From Pseudomonadota bacterium (lineage in GTDB: Bacteria; Pseudomonadota; Gammaproteobacteria; Burkholderiales; Burkholderiaceae_C): 14,220 nucleotides of DNA. The stretch covers positions 1 to 14,220 of the forward strand of contig JAEZLX010000198.1 in the NCBI GenBank assembly GCA_023415035.1, read 5' to 3'. The notes beneath the pieces are model-generated. The model was not told the origin of the DNA. It was given only the letters and a program-made list of their open reading frames with translations, and searched no databases. Numbering within the stretch: the stretch's first letter is position 1; the number at the start of each line of letters is the position of its first letter. The translations under genes were made by a program, and so were the position numbers. This document shows, one piece after another, positions 1 through 7,356 of the stretch.

Positions 1-1124
1 CCTTCAAGCTGGTCAAGGTGGTCGAGGCCCTGCGCCGCCAGATCATCGCGCTCGGCGGCGAGATCCGCTTCCAGCACCAGGTGCGCGGTGTGCGTCTGGC
101 CACCGGCGCCGACGGCCGCCAGCACCTGGCCGCGCTGACCGTGGAGCGACAGGACACGGGCGAACGACTGGAGATGCCGATGCGCCGGGCCATCTTCGCG
201 CTCGGCCACAGCGCGCGCGACACCTTCACGATGCTGCACGACACGGGCGTGTTCCTCGAACCCAAGCCTTTTTCGATCGGCGTGCGCATCGAGCACCCGC
301 AAAGCGTGATCGACCGCGCACGCTGGGGCCGCCACGCCAGCCATCCCCTGCTGGGCGCCGCCGACTACAAGCTCGTGCACCACGCCAGCAACGGCCGCAC
401 GGTCTACAGTTTCTGCATGTGCCCCGGCGGCACCGTGGTCGCGGCCACCAGCGAGCCCGGGCGCGTGGTCACCAACGGCATGAGCCAGTACTCGCGCGCC
501 GAGCGCAACGCCAACGCCGGCATGGTGGTGGGCATCGACCCGGCGGACTTCCCCACACGCTTTCCGCAGGACAGGCCACTGTGGATCGCCGCCTTCGGCG
601 GGACCGACGGCGCCCGCTACGCGGACGAAGCCCGGGCCCTGCAGGCCGAAGGTCGCGTCCACCCGCTCGCGGGCGTCGTGCTGCAGCGCGCACTGGAAGC
701 TCGCGCCTTCGAGTACGGTGGTGACAGCTACGACGCCCCGGCGCAGCTCGTGGGCGACTTCCTCGCCAGCCACCCATCGAAAGCACTGGGCGGTGTCATC
801 CCATCGTACCGCCCCGGCGTTCGGCTGGGCGACCTGGCCGAGGTGCTCCCGGGCTATGCCGTGGAAGCGATGCGCGAGGCACTGCCGGCCTTCGGCCGCA
901 AGATCCGCGGCTACGACATGCCCGAGGCGGTGATGACAGCAGTAGAAACCCGCACCAGTTCGCCCCTGCGGCTCACGCGCGGCGAGGACTTCCAGAGCCT
1001 GAACACGCAGGGCCTGTACCCGGCCGGCGAAGGCGCCGGCTATGCCGGCGGCATCCTGTCGGCGGGGGTGGATGGCATCCGCGTGGCAGAGGCGGTGGCA
1101 CAAAGCGTGCTCGCGGCAGCATAA
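1..1124 (+). CDS. NAD(P)/FAD-dependent dehydrogenase, COG2509 type (3' part, 5' end outside window)
   Basis: The reading frame is open from base 3, so the gene begins upstream of the window. About 373 C-terminal residues are visible, ending in TAA. The visible start (KLVKVVEALRRQIIALGGEI) matches the segment that, in this family, introduces the middle substrate/cap domain. Family hallmarks follow: FALGHSARDT, then KPFSIGVRIEHPQ, then YSFCMCPGGTVVAATSEPG. Near the C-terminus is the FAD-contacting segment LYPAGEGAGYAGGILSAG, followed by a final helix that includes DGIRVAEA. The N-terminal Rossmann GxGxxG dinucleotide-binding motif must lie outside the window. Family proteins are predicted flavoprotein oxidoreductases of roughly 500 residues or more; their substrate is generally unknown, so I assign no reaction. 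The 102-base gap to the next gene suggests that gene is transcribed separately. The family call is firm; the physiological role is not known. Confidence 0.88.
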   Translation, partial: FKLVKVVEALRRQIIALGGEIRFQHQVRGVRLATGADGRQHLAALTVERQDTGERLEMPMRRAIFALGHSARDTFTMLHDTGVFLEPKPFSIGVRIEHPQSVIDRARWGRHASHPLLGAADYKLVHHASNGRTVYSFCMCPGGTVVAATSEPGRVVTNGMSQYSRAERNANAGMVVGIDPADFPTRFPQDRPLWIAAFGGTDGARYADEARALQAEGRVHPLAGVVLQRALEARAFEYGGDSYDAPAQLVGDFLASHPSKALGGVIPSYRPGVRLGDLAEVLPGYAVEAMREALPAFGRKIRGYDMPEAVMTAVETRTSSPLRLTRGEDFQSLNTQGLYPAGEGAGYAGGILSAGVDGIRVAEAVAQSVLAAA

Positions 1125-1173
1125 ACACAAGGTTACAACTGCCGCGCCAGCTTTACGCACGCGCCGATGTCGC

Positions 1174-1179
1174 TTGACA
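1174..1179 (+). promoter_or_regulatory. perfect -35 hexamer TTGACA upstream of the glycine-zipper gene
   Basis: TTGACA lies 47 bases upstream of the ATG at 1227. No convincing -10 box sits at 16 to 18 bases; the bases there are GGC-rich. This may be a weak or activator-dependent promoter, or chance. Confidence 0.25.
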
Positions 1180-1226
1180 CGCGACGCGCACGATGAAGGC
1201 TCATTCAACCCAAGGAGCTTTTCATC

Positions 1227-1790
1227 ATGAAACTTCTTCGCAAGCCCATCGCCCTGCTGTCCATGTCCGCGCCTTTCGTGGCAGGCGCGATCGCCCTGTC
1301 CGCCAGTGGTCTGGCCCAGGCGGGCACCGAGAAGGCCCGTGTCGTGAGCAGCACCCCCATCTACCAAACCGTGTCGGTGCCGCGCGAAGTCTGCCGCGCC
1401 GAACAGGTGCTCGTGCCCGGCCGCACCAGCGGTGCCGGTGCCCTCATGGGCGGCATTGCAGGCGGCGCCATGGGCAACGCCATCGGCGGCGGCAGCGGCC
1501 GCGCCATCGCCACCGTGGTGGGCCTGATCGGCGGCGCCGTCATTGGCGACCGCATCGAGGGCCGCCAGCCCGACCGCTATGAGACCGTGCGGCGCTGCCA
1601 GACCGAGTACGTGTCCGAACAGCGCCCGGCCGGCTACAACGTGGTGTACGAGTACGCCGGCCGCCAATACACGATGCAGACGGCCCAGGCTCCCGGCCGC
1701 TTCGTCCAGGTGGACGTGACACCCCGCCAGTACGACCGCGGTTACGGCCGCCCGCAGCCGCGTCACCCGAACAACCCCTACGGCTACTGA
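1227..1790 (+). CDS. glycine-zipper 2TM domain protein (17 kDa surface antigen-like), exported
   Basis: The protein has 187 residues and starts at an ATG preceded by AAGGAG (1212-1217) at 9-base spacing. Residues 1-32 form a signal peptide: basic KLLRK, a hydrophobic stretch, and an AQA cleavage site before Gly33. There is no lipobox cysteine, so it is predicted to be soluble in the periplasm or associated with the outer membrane by its zipper, not a lipoprotein. Residues about 66-112 are a glycine-zipper double hairpin (GALMGGIAGGAMGNAIGGG, then VVGLIGGAVIGDRIEG), as in the Rick_17kDa_Anti/SlyB group. Cys56 and Cys124 flank the zipper and could form a disulfide (inference). The tail from residue 168 is rich in Tyr, Arg, Pro and Asn. 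Relatives are linked to envelope integrity, but no specific function can be given. The gene is monocistronic between its own ribosome-binding site and a downstream terminator. Confidence 0.88.
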   Translation: MKLLRKPIALLSMSAPFVAGAIALSASGLAQAGTEKARVVSSTPIYQTVSVPREVCRAEQVLVPGRTSGAGALMGGIAGGAMGNAIGGGSGRAIATVVGLIGGAVIGDRIEGRQPDRYETVRRCQTEYVSEQRPAGYNVVYEYAGRQYTMQTAQAPGRFVQVDVTPRQYDRGYGRPQPRHPNNPYGY

Positions 1791-1840
1791 ATCCGGGCCG
1801 GCACGCGGGATGCCGGGCCTGCAGTAGCATGAGAGACGAT

Positions 1841-1871
1841 GGCCTGCCGCGATGCGGCAGGCCTTGTTCTT
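1841..1871 (+). terminator. rho-independent terminator after the glycine-zipper gene
   Basis: A perfect 10-base-pair GC-rich stem (GGCCTGCCGC at 1841-1850, GCGGCAGGCC at 1854-1863) with a GAT loop is followed by TTGTTCTT. It ends the transcript of the gene that stops at 1790. An in-frame ATG at 1852 falls in the loop, which argues against using that ATG as the start of the next gene. Confidence 0.85.
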
Positions 1872-1887
1872 GCTTGCCCGTCACGCC

Positions 1888-2523
1888 ATGTACATCCCCC
1901 CGCACTTTGCCCAGAACCGGACCGAGGAGCTGCACCGCATCATCCGCTCGCACCCGCTCGGCATGCTGGTCACGCTCAACGGCGGCGCGCTCGACGCTGA
2001 CCACATTCCCTTCGAATTCGATCCAGACGCCGGCACGCACGGCGTGCTGCGCGCCCACGTCGCTCGTGCCAACACGGTCTGGCAGCGCTGCCCCACCGGC
2101 ACCGAGGTGCTGGTGGTGTTCCGCGGCGCCGAGGCCTATATCTCGCCCAACTGGTATCCCAGCAAGCACGAGGCGCACCGCCAGGTGCCGACCTGGAACT
2201 ACGAAGTGGTGCACGCGCATGGTCTCATCACCGTGCACGACGACGAGCGCTACGTGCGCGGCGTGGTCGGGCGCCTGACGCGTGCCCACGAAGCCTCGGA
2301 ACCCCGTCCCTGGAAGATGGGCGACTCGGTGCCCGAGTTCATCGACCAGATGCTGCGCAACACCGTGGGCATCGAGATCGCCATCACCTCGCTGGAAGGC
2401 AAGTCCAAGCTCAGCCAGAACAAGGAAGCACGCGACCGCCAGGGTGCAGCCATCCGGCTGGACGAACTCGGGAAGCCGAAACTGGCCGACCGGATGCGCG
2501 CGACCATCGACCCACAAGCCTGA
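1888..2523 (+). CDS. PaiB-type FMN-binding negative transcriptional regulator family protein
   Basis: The protein has 211 residues from the ATG at 1888. That start gives the family's usual N-terminus MYIPPHF; the in-frame ATG at 1852 would lie inside a terminator loop. No clear Shine-Dalgarno sequence is seen. The fold expected is the split-barrel FMN-binding domain (PF04299). Characteristic motifs are LGMLVTLNG (24-32), AYISPNWYPSKHEAHRQVPTWNYEVVHAHG spread over 83-112, and GKSKLSQNK (171-179) near the C-terminus. Bacillus subtilis PaiB was described as a repressor of sporulation and degradative-enzyme genes; in proteobacteria it usually stands alone and its ligand and role are unsettled. 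The protein has no DNA-binding helix-turn-helix that I can see, so the name transcriptional regulator is inherited from the family. The gene ends 7 bases before a two-way terminator shared with htpX. Confidence 0.88.
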   Translation: MYIPPHFAQNRTEELHRIIRSHPLGMLVTLNGGALDADHIPFEFDPDAGTHGVLRAHVARANTVWQRCPTGTEVLVVFRGAEAYISPNWYPSKHEAHRQVPTWNYEVVHAHGLITVHDDERYVRGVVGRLTRAHEASEPRPWKMGDSVPEFIDQMLRNTVGIEIAITSLEGKSKLSQNKEARDRQGAAIRLDELGKPKLADRMRATIDPQA

Positions 2524-2530
2524 TAAAACG

Positions 2531-2557
2531 AAACCCGCCGGAAGGCGGGTTTCCTCA
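2531..2557. terminator. bidirectional terminator between the paiB-like gene and htpX
   Basis: A 9-base-pair stem (AAACCCGCC at 2531-2539, GGCGGGTTT at 2544-2552) closes a GGAA tetraloop. On the + strand it is followed by CCTCATT. On the minus strand the stem ends in TTT and runs into CGTTTTATC. It serves both converging genes, which stop at 2523 (+) and 2582 (-). Confidence 0.88.
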
Positions 2558-2581
2558 TTCAGACCAGTCGAAGCCGGTGCA

Positions 2582-3448
2582 TCAGAGCTGCTGCAGCGCG
2601 GCGATACGCTCTTCCATCGGCGGGTGGGTGCTGAACAGCTTGCCCAGGCTGCCCGTGATGCCCATGGCCTGCATGGTCTTGGGAAGCTCACCGGGCACCA
2701 GACCACCCAGGCGGGCCAGCGCGTTGATCTTGGGCTGCTTGCGGCCCATCAGCTGCACGGCACCGGCATCCGCGCGGAACTCGCGCTGGCGGCTGAACCA
2801 GGCCACGATGATGGCAGCGAGGAAACCCAGGATGATCTCCATCACGATGGACACGACCATGTAGCCGATGCCGGGGCCGCTGTTCTCGTTATCACGGCGC
2901 AGGAAGGCGTCCACCGCATAGCCGATCACGCGGCTGAGGAACACGACGAAGGTGTTCATCACACCCTGGATCAGCGTCATCGTGACCATGTCGCCATTGG
3001 CCACGTGGGCGACCTCGTGGCCGATCACGGCCTCGACCTCGTCGCGCGTCATGTTCTGCAGCAGGCCGGTGGACACAGCGACCAGCGCCGAGTTCTTGAA
3101 GGCGCCCGTGGCAAAGGCATTCGGCGCGCCGTCGTAGATCGCGACCTCGGGCATGCCGATGCCCGCCTTCTCGGCAAAGCGCTGCACCGTCTGCACGATC
3201 CAGGCCTCGTCGGCGTTCTGAGGCTGGCTGATGACGCGGGCGCCCGTGCTCATCTTGGCCATGGGCTTGCTCATCAGCAGCGAGATGAAGGCGCCGCCAA
3301 AGCCGATCACCAGCGAGAACACCGCCAGCGCGCCGGTGTTGAGGCCGTTGGAGGTCAGGAAACGGTCGACGCCCAGGATGCGGGTCGTGATCAGCAACAC
3401 CGCCATCACGGCGACGTTGGTGAGAATCAGAAGGAAGATGCGCTTCAT
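2582..3448 (-). CDS. htpX: protease HtpX (membrane zinc metalloprotease)
   Basis: The protein has 288 residues, the normal HtpX length, from an ATG preceded by GGAG (AATGGAGCCACG). An upstream in-frame start would add 31 residues unlike the family. HtpX is an inner-membrane M48B protease that removes misfolded membrane proteins alongside FtsH. Visible are two N-terminal membrane segments (about 4-22 and 40-59), the zinc site H144-E145-V-A-H148 in VIGHEVAHVANGD, the probable third ligand E223 in SRQREFRADAG, and two more membrane segments (about 160-180 and 196-217). The conserved INAFATG-like segment appears as PNAFATGAF, and the C-terminal STHPPMEERI is intact. All catalytic residues are present. 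It is transcribed alone from the gap after the DUF3025 gene, where a heat-shock-like promoter can be proposed. Confidence 0.97.
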   Translation of the reverse strand: MKRIFLLILTNVAVMAVLLITTRILGVDRFLTSNGLNTGALAVFSLVIGFGGAFISLLMSKPMAKMSTGARVISQPQNADEAWIVQTVQRFAEKAGIGMPEVAIYDGAPNAFATGAFKNSALVAVSTGLLQNMTRDEVEAVIGHEVAHVANGDMVTMTLIQGVMNTFVVFLSRVIGYAVDAFLRRDNENSGPGIGYMVVSIVMEIILGFLAAIIVAWFSRQREFRADAGAVQLMGRKQPKINALARLGGLVPGELPKTMQAMGITGSLGKLFSTHPPMEERIAALQQL

Positions 3449-3566
3449 CGTGGCTCCATTCGGTACAGGGGGCGATCCGTTCTCGAGACCCGGAGGGTCC
3501 TCATTGGTTCCCGGCCAAGTCTGCGGACTGGCGACCGCCATCCGGATGCGGAAATCATACGGGAGG

Positions 3567-3595
3567 AAATGGTGTCGCCGATTCGAAAAAACAAG
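3567..3595 (-). promoter_or_regulatory. sigma-32-like (heat-shock) promoter candidate for htpX
   Basis: Reading the minus strand, CTTGTTT (3595-3589) is separated by 14 bases from CACCATTT (3574-3567). The sigma-32 consensus is CTTGAAA, 11-16 bases, CCCCATnT, so the matches are 5/7 and 7/8. It lies about 120 bases upstream of the htpX ATG. A sigma-70-like -10 (TATGAT, 3559-3554) lies nearby without a good -35. htpX is a heat-shock gene in Escherichia coli. Confidence 0.4.
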
Positions 3596-3601
3596 AGGTT
3601 T

Positions 3602-4411
3602 TCATCGATGACACGCCAGGTTTGACGGACGTTGCAGCCGACCTGGCGCCGGCGGCCGGAACACCTGGGTGTCGTCGTAGAACGCCGGCGTCTCGTTGGC
3701 CGCCCACCAGCCGGGCACCCCGAGCACGGGAAGCGGCGTGAACGGCTTGCCCGCCAGGCCGCCGGGCTGCAGCTGGCCGGCCAGCCAGCGGTCCCATGTC
3801 GCCCAGTCGTCGGCCAGGTCGTGTGGCACGCGGGCGATGAAGACATGGGCGGTGATGGCCTTGTACGGTGACACGAGCTTTTCCACCAGCGCGTGGCCGA
3901 ACAGCACCAGCCGTGCCTGCGCCCAAAGCGGTCGCAGATCCACGAACAGTCGCGTCCAGTCGCGCGCCTGCAGGGCATCCCACAGCGCGTCCGGCGCCTG
4001 CAGCAGCGCCGCGTTCTCGTCGAACAGCGTCAGCGCGTCGCGCACTGGTCCGCGCACGGCCTGCACGCCCATGCGGGCAAGCTCGGCCGCCTGCAGCCGG
4101 TTCAGGCACCGCTTGGTGGCGGGAAACGTCCACCAGCACAAACCGTTCAGCAGGTCGTGCAGGTTGTCGCGCGTGGGGGCCGCACCGGTGTCGAAGATGA
4201 ACTGCTCGTAGGCCATGCCCGGTGGCAAATCGTCCTGCGGCACGAAGCGCACGCCGGGCGCGGCGCCAGCGGTCAGGGCGTTGAGCGCGCCGGCCACGCT
4301 TTCACCCTCCCGGATACGGCGCTCGGCCTCCGCGCCCAGCCCGGCCAGCAGTGCCATCCAGGGCCGGCCCCAGTCGATCGCCGGCCACAACCCTTGGCCC
4401 GTGCGGCTCAC
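3602..4411 (-). CDS. DUF3025 domain-containing protein
   Basis: The protein has 269 residues from a GTG start whose last two bases are part of the TGA stop of the upstream NYN gene (GTGA on the minus strand), indicating translational coupling. It is a full-length member of the DUF3025 family, common in beta- and gammaproteobacteria and of unknown function. Visible signature: YEQFIFDTGAAPTRDNLHDL (69-88), then LLNGLCWWTFPATK (87-100) and LNRLQ, then RGPVRDALTLFDENAALL (120-137), then LFGHALVEKLVSPYKAITAHV (170-190) and LPVLGVPGWW (227-236). It has no signal peptide or membrane segment, so it is probably cytoplasmic. It is the last gene of an apparent pyrC > NYN > DUF3025 operon. The name is certain; no biochemical role can be offered. 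Confidence 0.9.
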   Translation of the reverse strand: MSRTGQGLWPAIDWGRPWMALLAGLGAEAERRIREGESVAGALNALTAGAAPGVRFVPQDDLPPGMAYEQFIFDTGAAPTRDNLHDLLNGLCWWTFPATKRCLNRLQAAELARMGVQAVRGPVRDALTLFDENAALLQAPDALWDALQARDWTRLFVDLRPLWAQARLVLFGHALVEKLVSPYKAITAHVFIARVPHDLADDWATWDRWLAGQLQPGGLAGKPFTPLPVLGVPGWWAANETPAFYDDTQVFRPPAPGRLQRPSNLACHR

Positions 4412-5283
4412 ACGCCGTCGGCCTGCTTCTGGCCGTTGCCGCCGCGCTTGTCGCGCACCGCCACGCGCGAGGTGCCCTCGTCGCGGAACTCGAAAGCCTG
4501 CGTCGCGGCCAGCAGCTTGGACAGCGTGGCATAGCCGTAGTTGCGCGGGTCGAACGAGGTCTTGTTGCCGATCTGGGTGCCGATGGAGCCCACGCGCGCC
4601 CAGCCGTCCTCGTCCTGCGAGGCGTGGACCGCGTAGCGCAGCAGATTCATCAGGCGCGTGTCCTGTCGCAGCTGGGCCGTGGGCACGCGCAGCGTCGCCG
4701 GCCGCGAAGGGATGCCGGGAGCCGGCACGTCCTCGGTCTCCGACGCCTTGCCCTGCTCGTCAGCAGCCGGTGACTGGGCCGGCTCGCTGCGTCGCGCGAG
4801 CTCTGGCGCCGGTGCTGCAGAAACGGCATCCTCGTCACTCACGAGCGACTCCAGGTAGAGGAAGCGCGAGCACGCGTTGACAAAGGGCTTGGGCGTCTGC
4901 GCGGCGCCGAAGCCATACACTGCGGCGCCCTTGGCGCGCAGGTGCATCACCAGCGGCGTGAAGTCGGCATCGGACGAGACAATGCCGAAGGCGTCCGGCC
5001 GCTCGGTGTAAAGCAGTTCCATAGCATCCACGGTCATCGCCATGTCGGTGGCGTTCTTGCGCTTGGAATAGTCGAACTGCTGGATCGGCCGGATCGCGAA
5101 CTCCAGCAACCGGTTCTGCCATCCCTGCAGGCCCGACTTCGTCCAGTTGCCGTAGGCGCGCCGCACGTTGATCTCGCCCAGCGTGGACAGCTCGGTCAGT
5201 ATCTCGTCGATCTTGTCCGCCGGCGCGTTGTCGGCGTCGATGAGCAGCGCGATGCGCATCTGGCGTTCGGTCTGCATGGACAT
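4408..5283 (-). CDS. NYN (PIN-like) domain protein with C-terminal OST-HTH/LOTUS domain
   Basis: The protein has 291 residues. Two starts are possible: an ATG at 5283 with AAGGA at 6-base spacing, and an ATG at 5277 with AGGAG at 7-base spacing. The N-terminal part (about 9-147) is a LabA/DUF88-type NYN domain, a PIN-like ribonuclease fold. Its acidic metal-site residues are in place: D16 in ALLIDADNA, D80 in KNATDMAMTVDAMEL, and D105/D107 in IVSSDADFTPL, followed by AKGAAVYGFG. A low-complexity Ala/Glu/Pro linker (about 150-200) leads to a C-terminal winged helix (about 205-278, RLMNLLRYAV to YATLSKLLAA) of the LOTUS type, which in relatives binds RNA. I infer a metal-dependent RNase or RNA-binding protein in the cytoplasm; the target is unknown. 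It lies 40 bases downstream of pyrC and overlaps the DUF3025 start. Confidence 0.9.
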   Translation of the reverse strand: MSMQTERQMRIALLIDADNAPADKIDEILTELSTLGEINVRRAYGNWTKSGLQGWQNRLLEFAIRPIQQFDYSKRKNATDMAMTVDAMELLYTERPDAFGIVSSDADFTPLVMHLRAKGAAVYGFGAAQTPKPFVNACSRFLYLESLVSDEDAVSAAPAPELARRSEPAQSPAADEQGKASETEDVPAPGIPSRPATLRVPTAQLRQDTRLMNLLRYAVHASQDEDGWARVGSIGTQIGNKTSFDPRNYGYATLSKLLAATQAFEFRDEGTSRVAVRDKRGGNGQKQADGV

Positions 5284-5294
5284 TCTCCTTCCTT
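5284..5294 (-). promoter_or_regulatory. tandem Shine-Dalgarno sequences for the NYN-LOTUS gene
   Basis: Minus-strand sequence AAGGAAGGAGA precedes the ATG at 5283. The distal AAGGA suits that ATG at 6 bases, while the proximal AGGAG suits the second in-frame ATG at 5277 at 7 bases. Either or both starts may be used; the proteins differ by two residues. Confidence 0.6.
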
Positions 5295-5322
5295 GGGCGG
5301 TTCGGGTGGGAGCAGATCAGGC

Positions 5323-6372
5323 TCAGGCGGCCACGCGCCAGCCCAGCTCCTCGCCATAGCGCAGGGGCTTGAGTTCGGCTTCGCCGAACGGGTAGCTGTC
5401 GGGCACCGTCCAGCACTGGCGGTTCAGCGTGATCGTGCCCTGGTTGCGCGGCAGGCCGTAGAAATCAGCCCCATGGTAGCTGGCAAAGCCTTCCAGCTTG
5501 TCCAGAGCGCCTGCCCTGTCGAAGGCCTCGGCGTAGAGCTCAATGGCCGCGTGGGCGGTGTAGCAGCCGGCGCAGCCCGTGGCGTGCTCCTTCAGATGGG
5601 CCGGGTGCGGCGCGCTGTCGGTGCCGAGGAAAAACTTCGGGCTGCCGCTGGTGGCGGCCTGCACCAGGGCCTGGCGGTGCGTCTCGCGCTTGAGCACGGG
5701 CAGGCAGTAGTAGTGCGGGCGGATGCCGCCGGTGAAGATGGCGTTGCGGTTGTACAGCAGGTGGTGCGCCGTGATGGTGGCCCCCAGGTTCGCATCCGCC
5801 TCGGCCACATACTGGGCCGCCTCCTTCGTCGTGATGTGTTCCATCACGATCTTCAGGCCGGGAAAGTCCTTGCGCAGCGGCGCCAGTTGCTGCTCGATGA
5901 ACACCGCCTCGCGGTCGAACAGGTCCACCGCCGGATCGGTCACCTCGCCATGCACCAGCAGCAGCACGCCGGCCTTCTGCATGGCCTCCAGCGTCTTGTA
6001 CGTCTTGCGGATGTCGGTGACACCGGCATCGCTGTTGGTGGTGGCGCCGGCCGGGTAGAGCTTGCAGGCAACCACACCGGCCTCTTTCGCGCGAACGATT
6101 TCCTCGGGCGGCAGGTTGTCCGTCAGGTACAGCGTCATCAGCGGCTCGAACGCCATGCCGGCCGGCACGGCGGCCAGGATGCGCTCCCGGTAGGCCCGGG
6201 CCTGCGCCACCGTGGTCACCGGGGGCTTGAGGTTGGGCATGATGATCGCCCGGCCGAATTGCGCCGCGGTGTGCGGCACCACCGTGCGCAGGGGCTCGCC
6301 GTCGCGCACGTGCAGGTGCCAGTCGTCGGGGCGGGTGATGGTCAGGGAGGTGATGTCGGTGCTCATGGTCAT
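5323..6372 (-). CDS. pyrC: dihydroorotase, class II (PyrC)
   Basis: The protein has 349 residues from ATG 6372 (or 347 from the ATG at 6366), close to the 348 of Escherichia coli PyrC. An upstream in-frame start at 6402 would add ten residues unlike the family. It interconverts N-carbamoyl-aspartate and dihydroorotate in pyrimidine synthesis in the cytoplasm. The binuclear zinc site is complete: H19 and H21 in RPDDWHLHVRDGE, the carbamylated K104 in ACKLYPAGATTNS, H141 in LLVHGEV, H179 in VMEHITTK, and D252 in FLGTDSAPH. The KEHATGCAGC segment near the active-site lid is present. It heads an apparent operon with the NYN and DUF3025 genes. A perfect stem-loop lies in its leader. The ribosome-binding site is weak (GAGACGC before the first ATG). 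Confidence 0.97.
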   Translation of the reverse strand: MTMSTDITSLTITRPDDWHLHVRDGEPLRTVVPHTAAQFGRAIIMPNLKPPVTTVAQARAYRERILAAVPAGMAFEPLMTLYLTDNLPPEEIVRAKEAGVVACKLYPAGATTNSDAGVTDIRKTYKTLEAMQKAGVLLLVHGEVTDPAVDLFDREAVFIEQQLAPLRKDFPGLKIVMEHITTKEAAQYVAEADANLGATITAHHLLYNRNAIFTGGIRPHYYCLPVLKRETHRQALVQAATSGSPKFFLGTDSAPHPAHLKEHATGCAGCYTAHAAIELYAEAFDRAGALDKLEGFASYHGADFYGLPRNQGTITLNRQCWTVPDSYPFGEAELKPLRYGEELGWRVAA

Positions 6373-6388
6373 GCGTCTCGCGGGGATG

Positions 6389-6406
6389 GGGCATTGTCCC
6401 ATGCCC
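6389..6406 (-). promoter_or_regulatory. inverted repeat in the pyrC leader
   Basis: On the minus strand GGGCAT and ATGCCC form a perfect 6-base-pair stem with a 6-base loop (GGGACA), ending 16 bases before the ATG at 6372. No U-run follows, so it is not a terminator. In Escherichia coli a leader hairpin controls pyrC translation in response to CTP; a similar role here is only a suggestion. Confidence 0.35.
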
Positions 6407-6417
6407 TGCCGTGCGGC

Positions 6418-7338
6418 TCAGCCCACACCGTGTACCTGCGCCAGCGTCTGCAGGAAGGTCTGCGCCAGGCGCGAGGCCGACGACGCCGGACGCGAGACGG
6501 CCACGAAATCCACGGTATAGCCCAGCTCGGGCAGCGCCACGCGGCGCATCTCGCCCTGGTCCACGAAGATGGCGGCGTAGTGGTCGGGAAGGAAGCCCAC
6601 GTAGCCGCCCGAGCGCACCAGCAGCGCCACCGCCTCCTGGTCATTGACCAGCGCGCCGCGCCGCAGGCCGAAGCGGCGTGTCACCTCCATGTTCGGCGAA
6701 TGGAAGGCCAGTCCCGCGCAATCGGCGGCACGCACGTCGTCCAGCGTGGGCTGCCAGCGCGCGAACAGCGGGTGCTCCCGCCCGCAGTACAGGTACATCT
6801 GCTCCTGGAACAGCGTCAGGTAGCGCAGGCTGCGCGAGCGCCGGTGATCGGGGACGATGGCCAGATCGAGCGAGCCGTCAATGACGCCCGGCTCCAGCAC
6901 GTTGAGCGCACCCACGGTCAACTCCAGCCCTACCTGCGGGGCCATGGCGCGGAATTCGCGCACGGAGCGGTCCACGCGCGCGGCCGGGTAGGTCACCGTC
7001 ATGTCGAACAGCCCCAGCCTCAGGGTTCCCGTCAGCTCGCCGTGCATCTGGCCGACGCTGGCACGAAAGCCCTCCAGCGCCTCCAGCAGGCGCCGGGTGT
7101 CGGCATAGACGCGCCGGCCCTCCTCGGTCAGCGAAAAGCCACCGCGCCCGCGCCGGCACAGCACCAGACCCAGGCGCTGCTCCAGGTCCTTGACGTGCCG
7201 GCTGATGGTCGAGCGGCCGATGTTGAGCTCCAGCTCTGCGGCCGCCATGCCTCCGCAATCGACCACCGACCGGAACACCTTGAGCAGCCGGATGTCGGTG
7301 TCGCCAACCTGCCCCAGCCACGCCCGGGAATGCGCCAT
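6418..7338 (-). CDS. LysR-family regulator, divergent from the omega-aminotransferase
   Basis: The protein has 306 residues. A LysR winged helix-turn-helix occupies about 14-73 (DIRLLKVFRSVVDCGGMAAA, NIGRSTISRHVKDLEQRLG, GFSLTEEG), followed by a linker helix and the type-2 periplasmic-binding-like effector domain (about 97-300). The start at 7338 has AAAGG at 9-base spacing. Its gene points away from the aminotransferase with 133 bases between the start codons, the classical arrangement of a LysR activator and its target, so I infer control of the aminotransferase by an amino acid or amine. LysR-type half-sites lie in the gap. The N-terminus carries about 12 extra residues before the helix-turn-helix. 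The stop is 45 bases before pyrC, which is on the same strand but functionally unrelated, so some read-through into pyrC is possible. The ligand is unknown. Confidence 0.93.
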   Translation of the reverse strand: MAHSRAWLGQVGDTDIRLLKVFRSVVDCGGMAAAELELNIGRSTISRHVKDLEQRLGLVLCRRGRGGFSLTEEGRRVYADTRRLLEALEGFRASVGQMHGELTGTLRLGLFDMTVTYPAARVDRSVREFRAMAPQVGLELTVGALNVLEPGVIDGSLDLAIVPDHRRSRSLRYLTLFQEQMYLYCGREHPLFARWQPTLDDVRAADCAGLAFHSPNMEVTRRFGLRRGALVNDQEAVALLVRSGGYVGFLPDHYAAIFVDQGEMRRVALPELGYTVDFVAVSRPASSASRLAQTFLQTLAQVHGVG

Positions 7339-7356
7339 GGAAACGGACCTTTCAAA

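Noticed and set aside
1540..2706. A 388-codon minus-strand frame opposite the paiB-like gene
   Set aside because: It crosses two terminators and three real genes, and its composition is that of an antisense GC-rich shadow.
3582..3604. Possible terminator of the DUF3025 gene (palindromic TCATCGATGA near the stop, then a T-run)
   Set aside because: The palindrome cannot form a real hairpin loop and the distance to the T-run is too long. The T-run is better explained as part of the promoter candidate.
2282..3625. A 447-codon + strand frame opposite htpX
   Set aside because: It is antisense to htpX and crosses the bidirectional terminator. The low-complexity His/Asp-rich translation has no family features.
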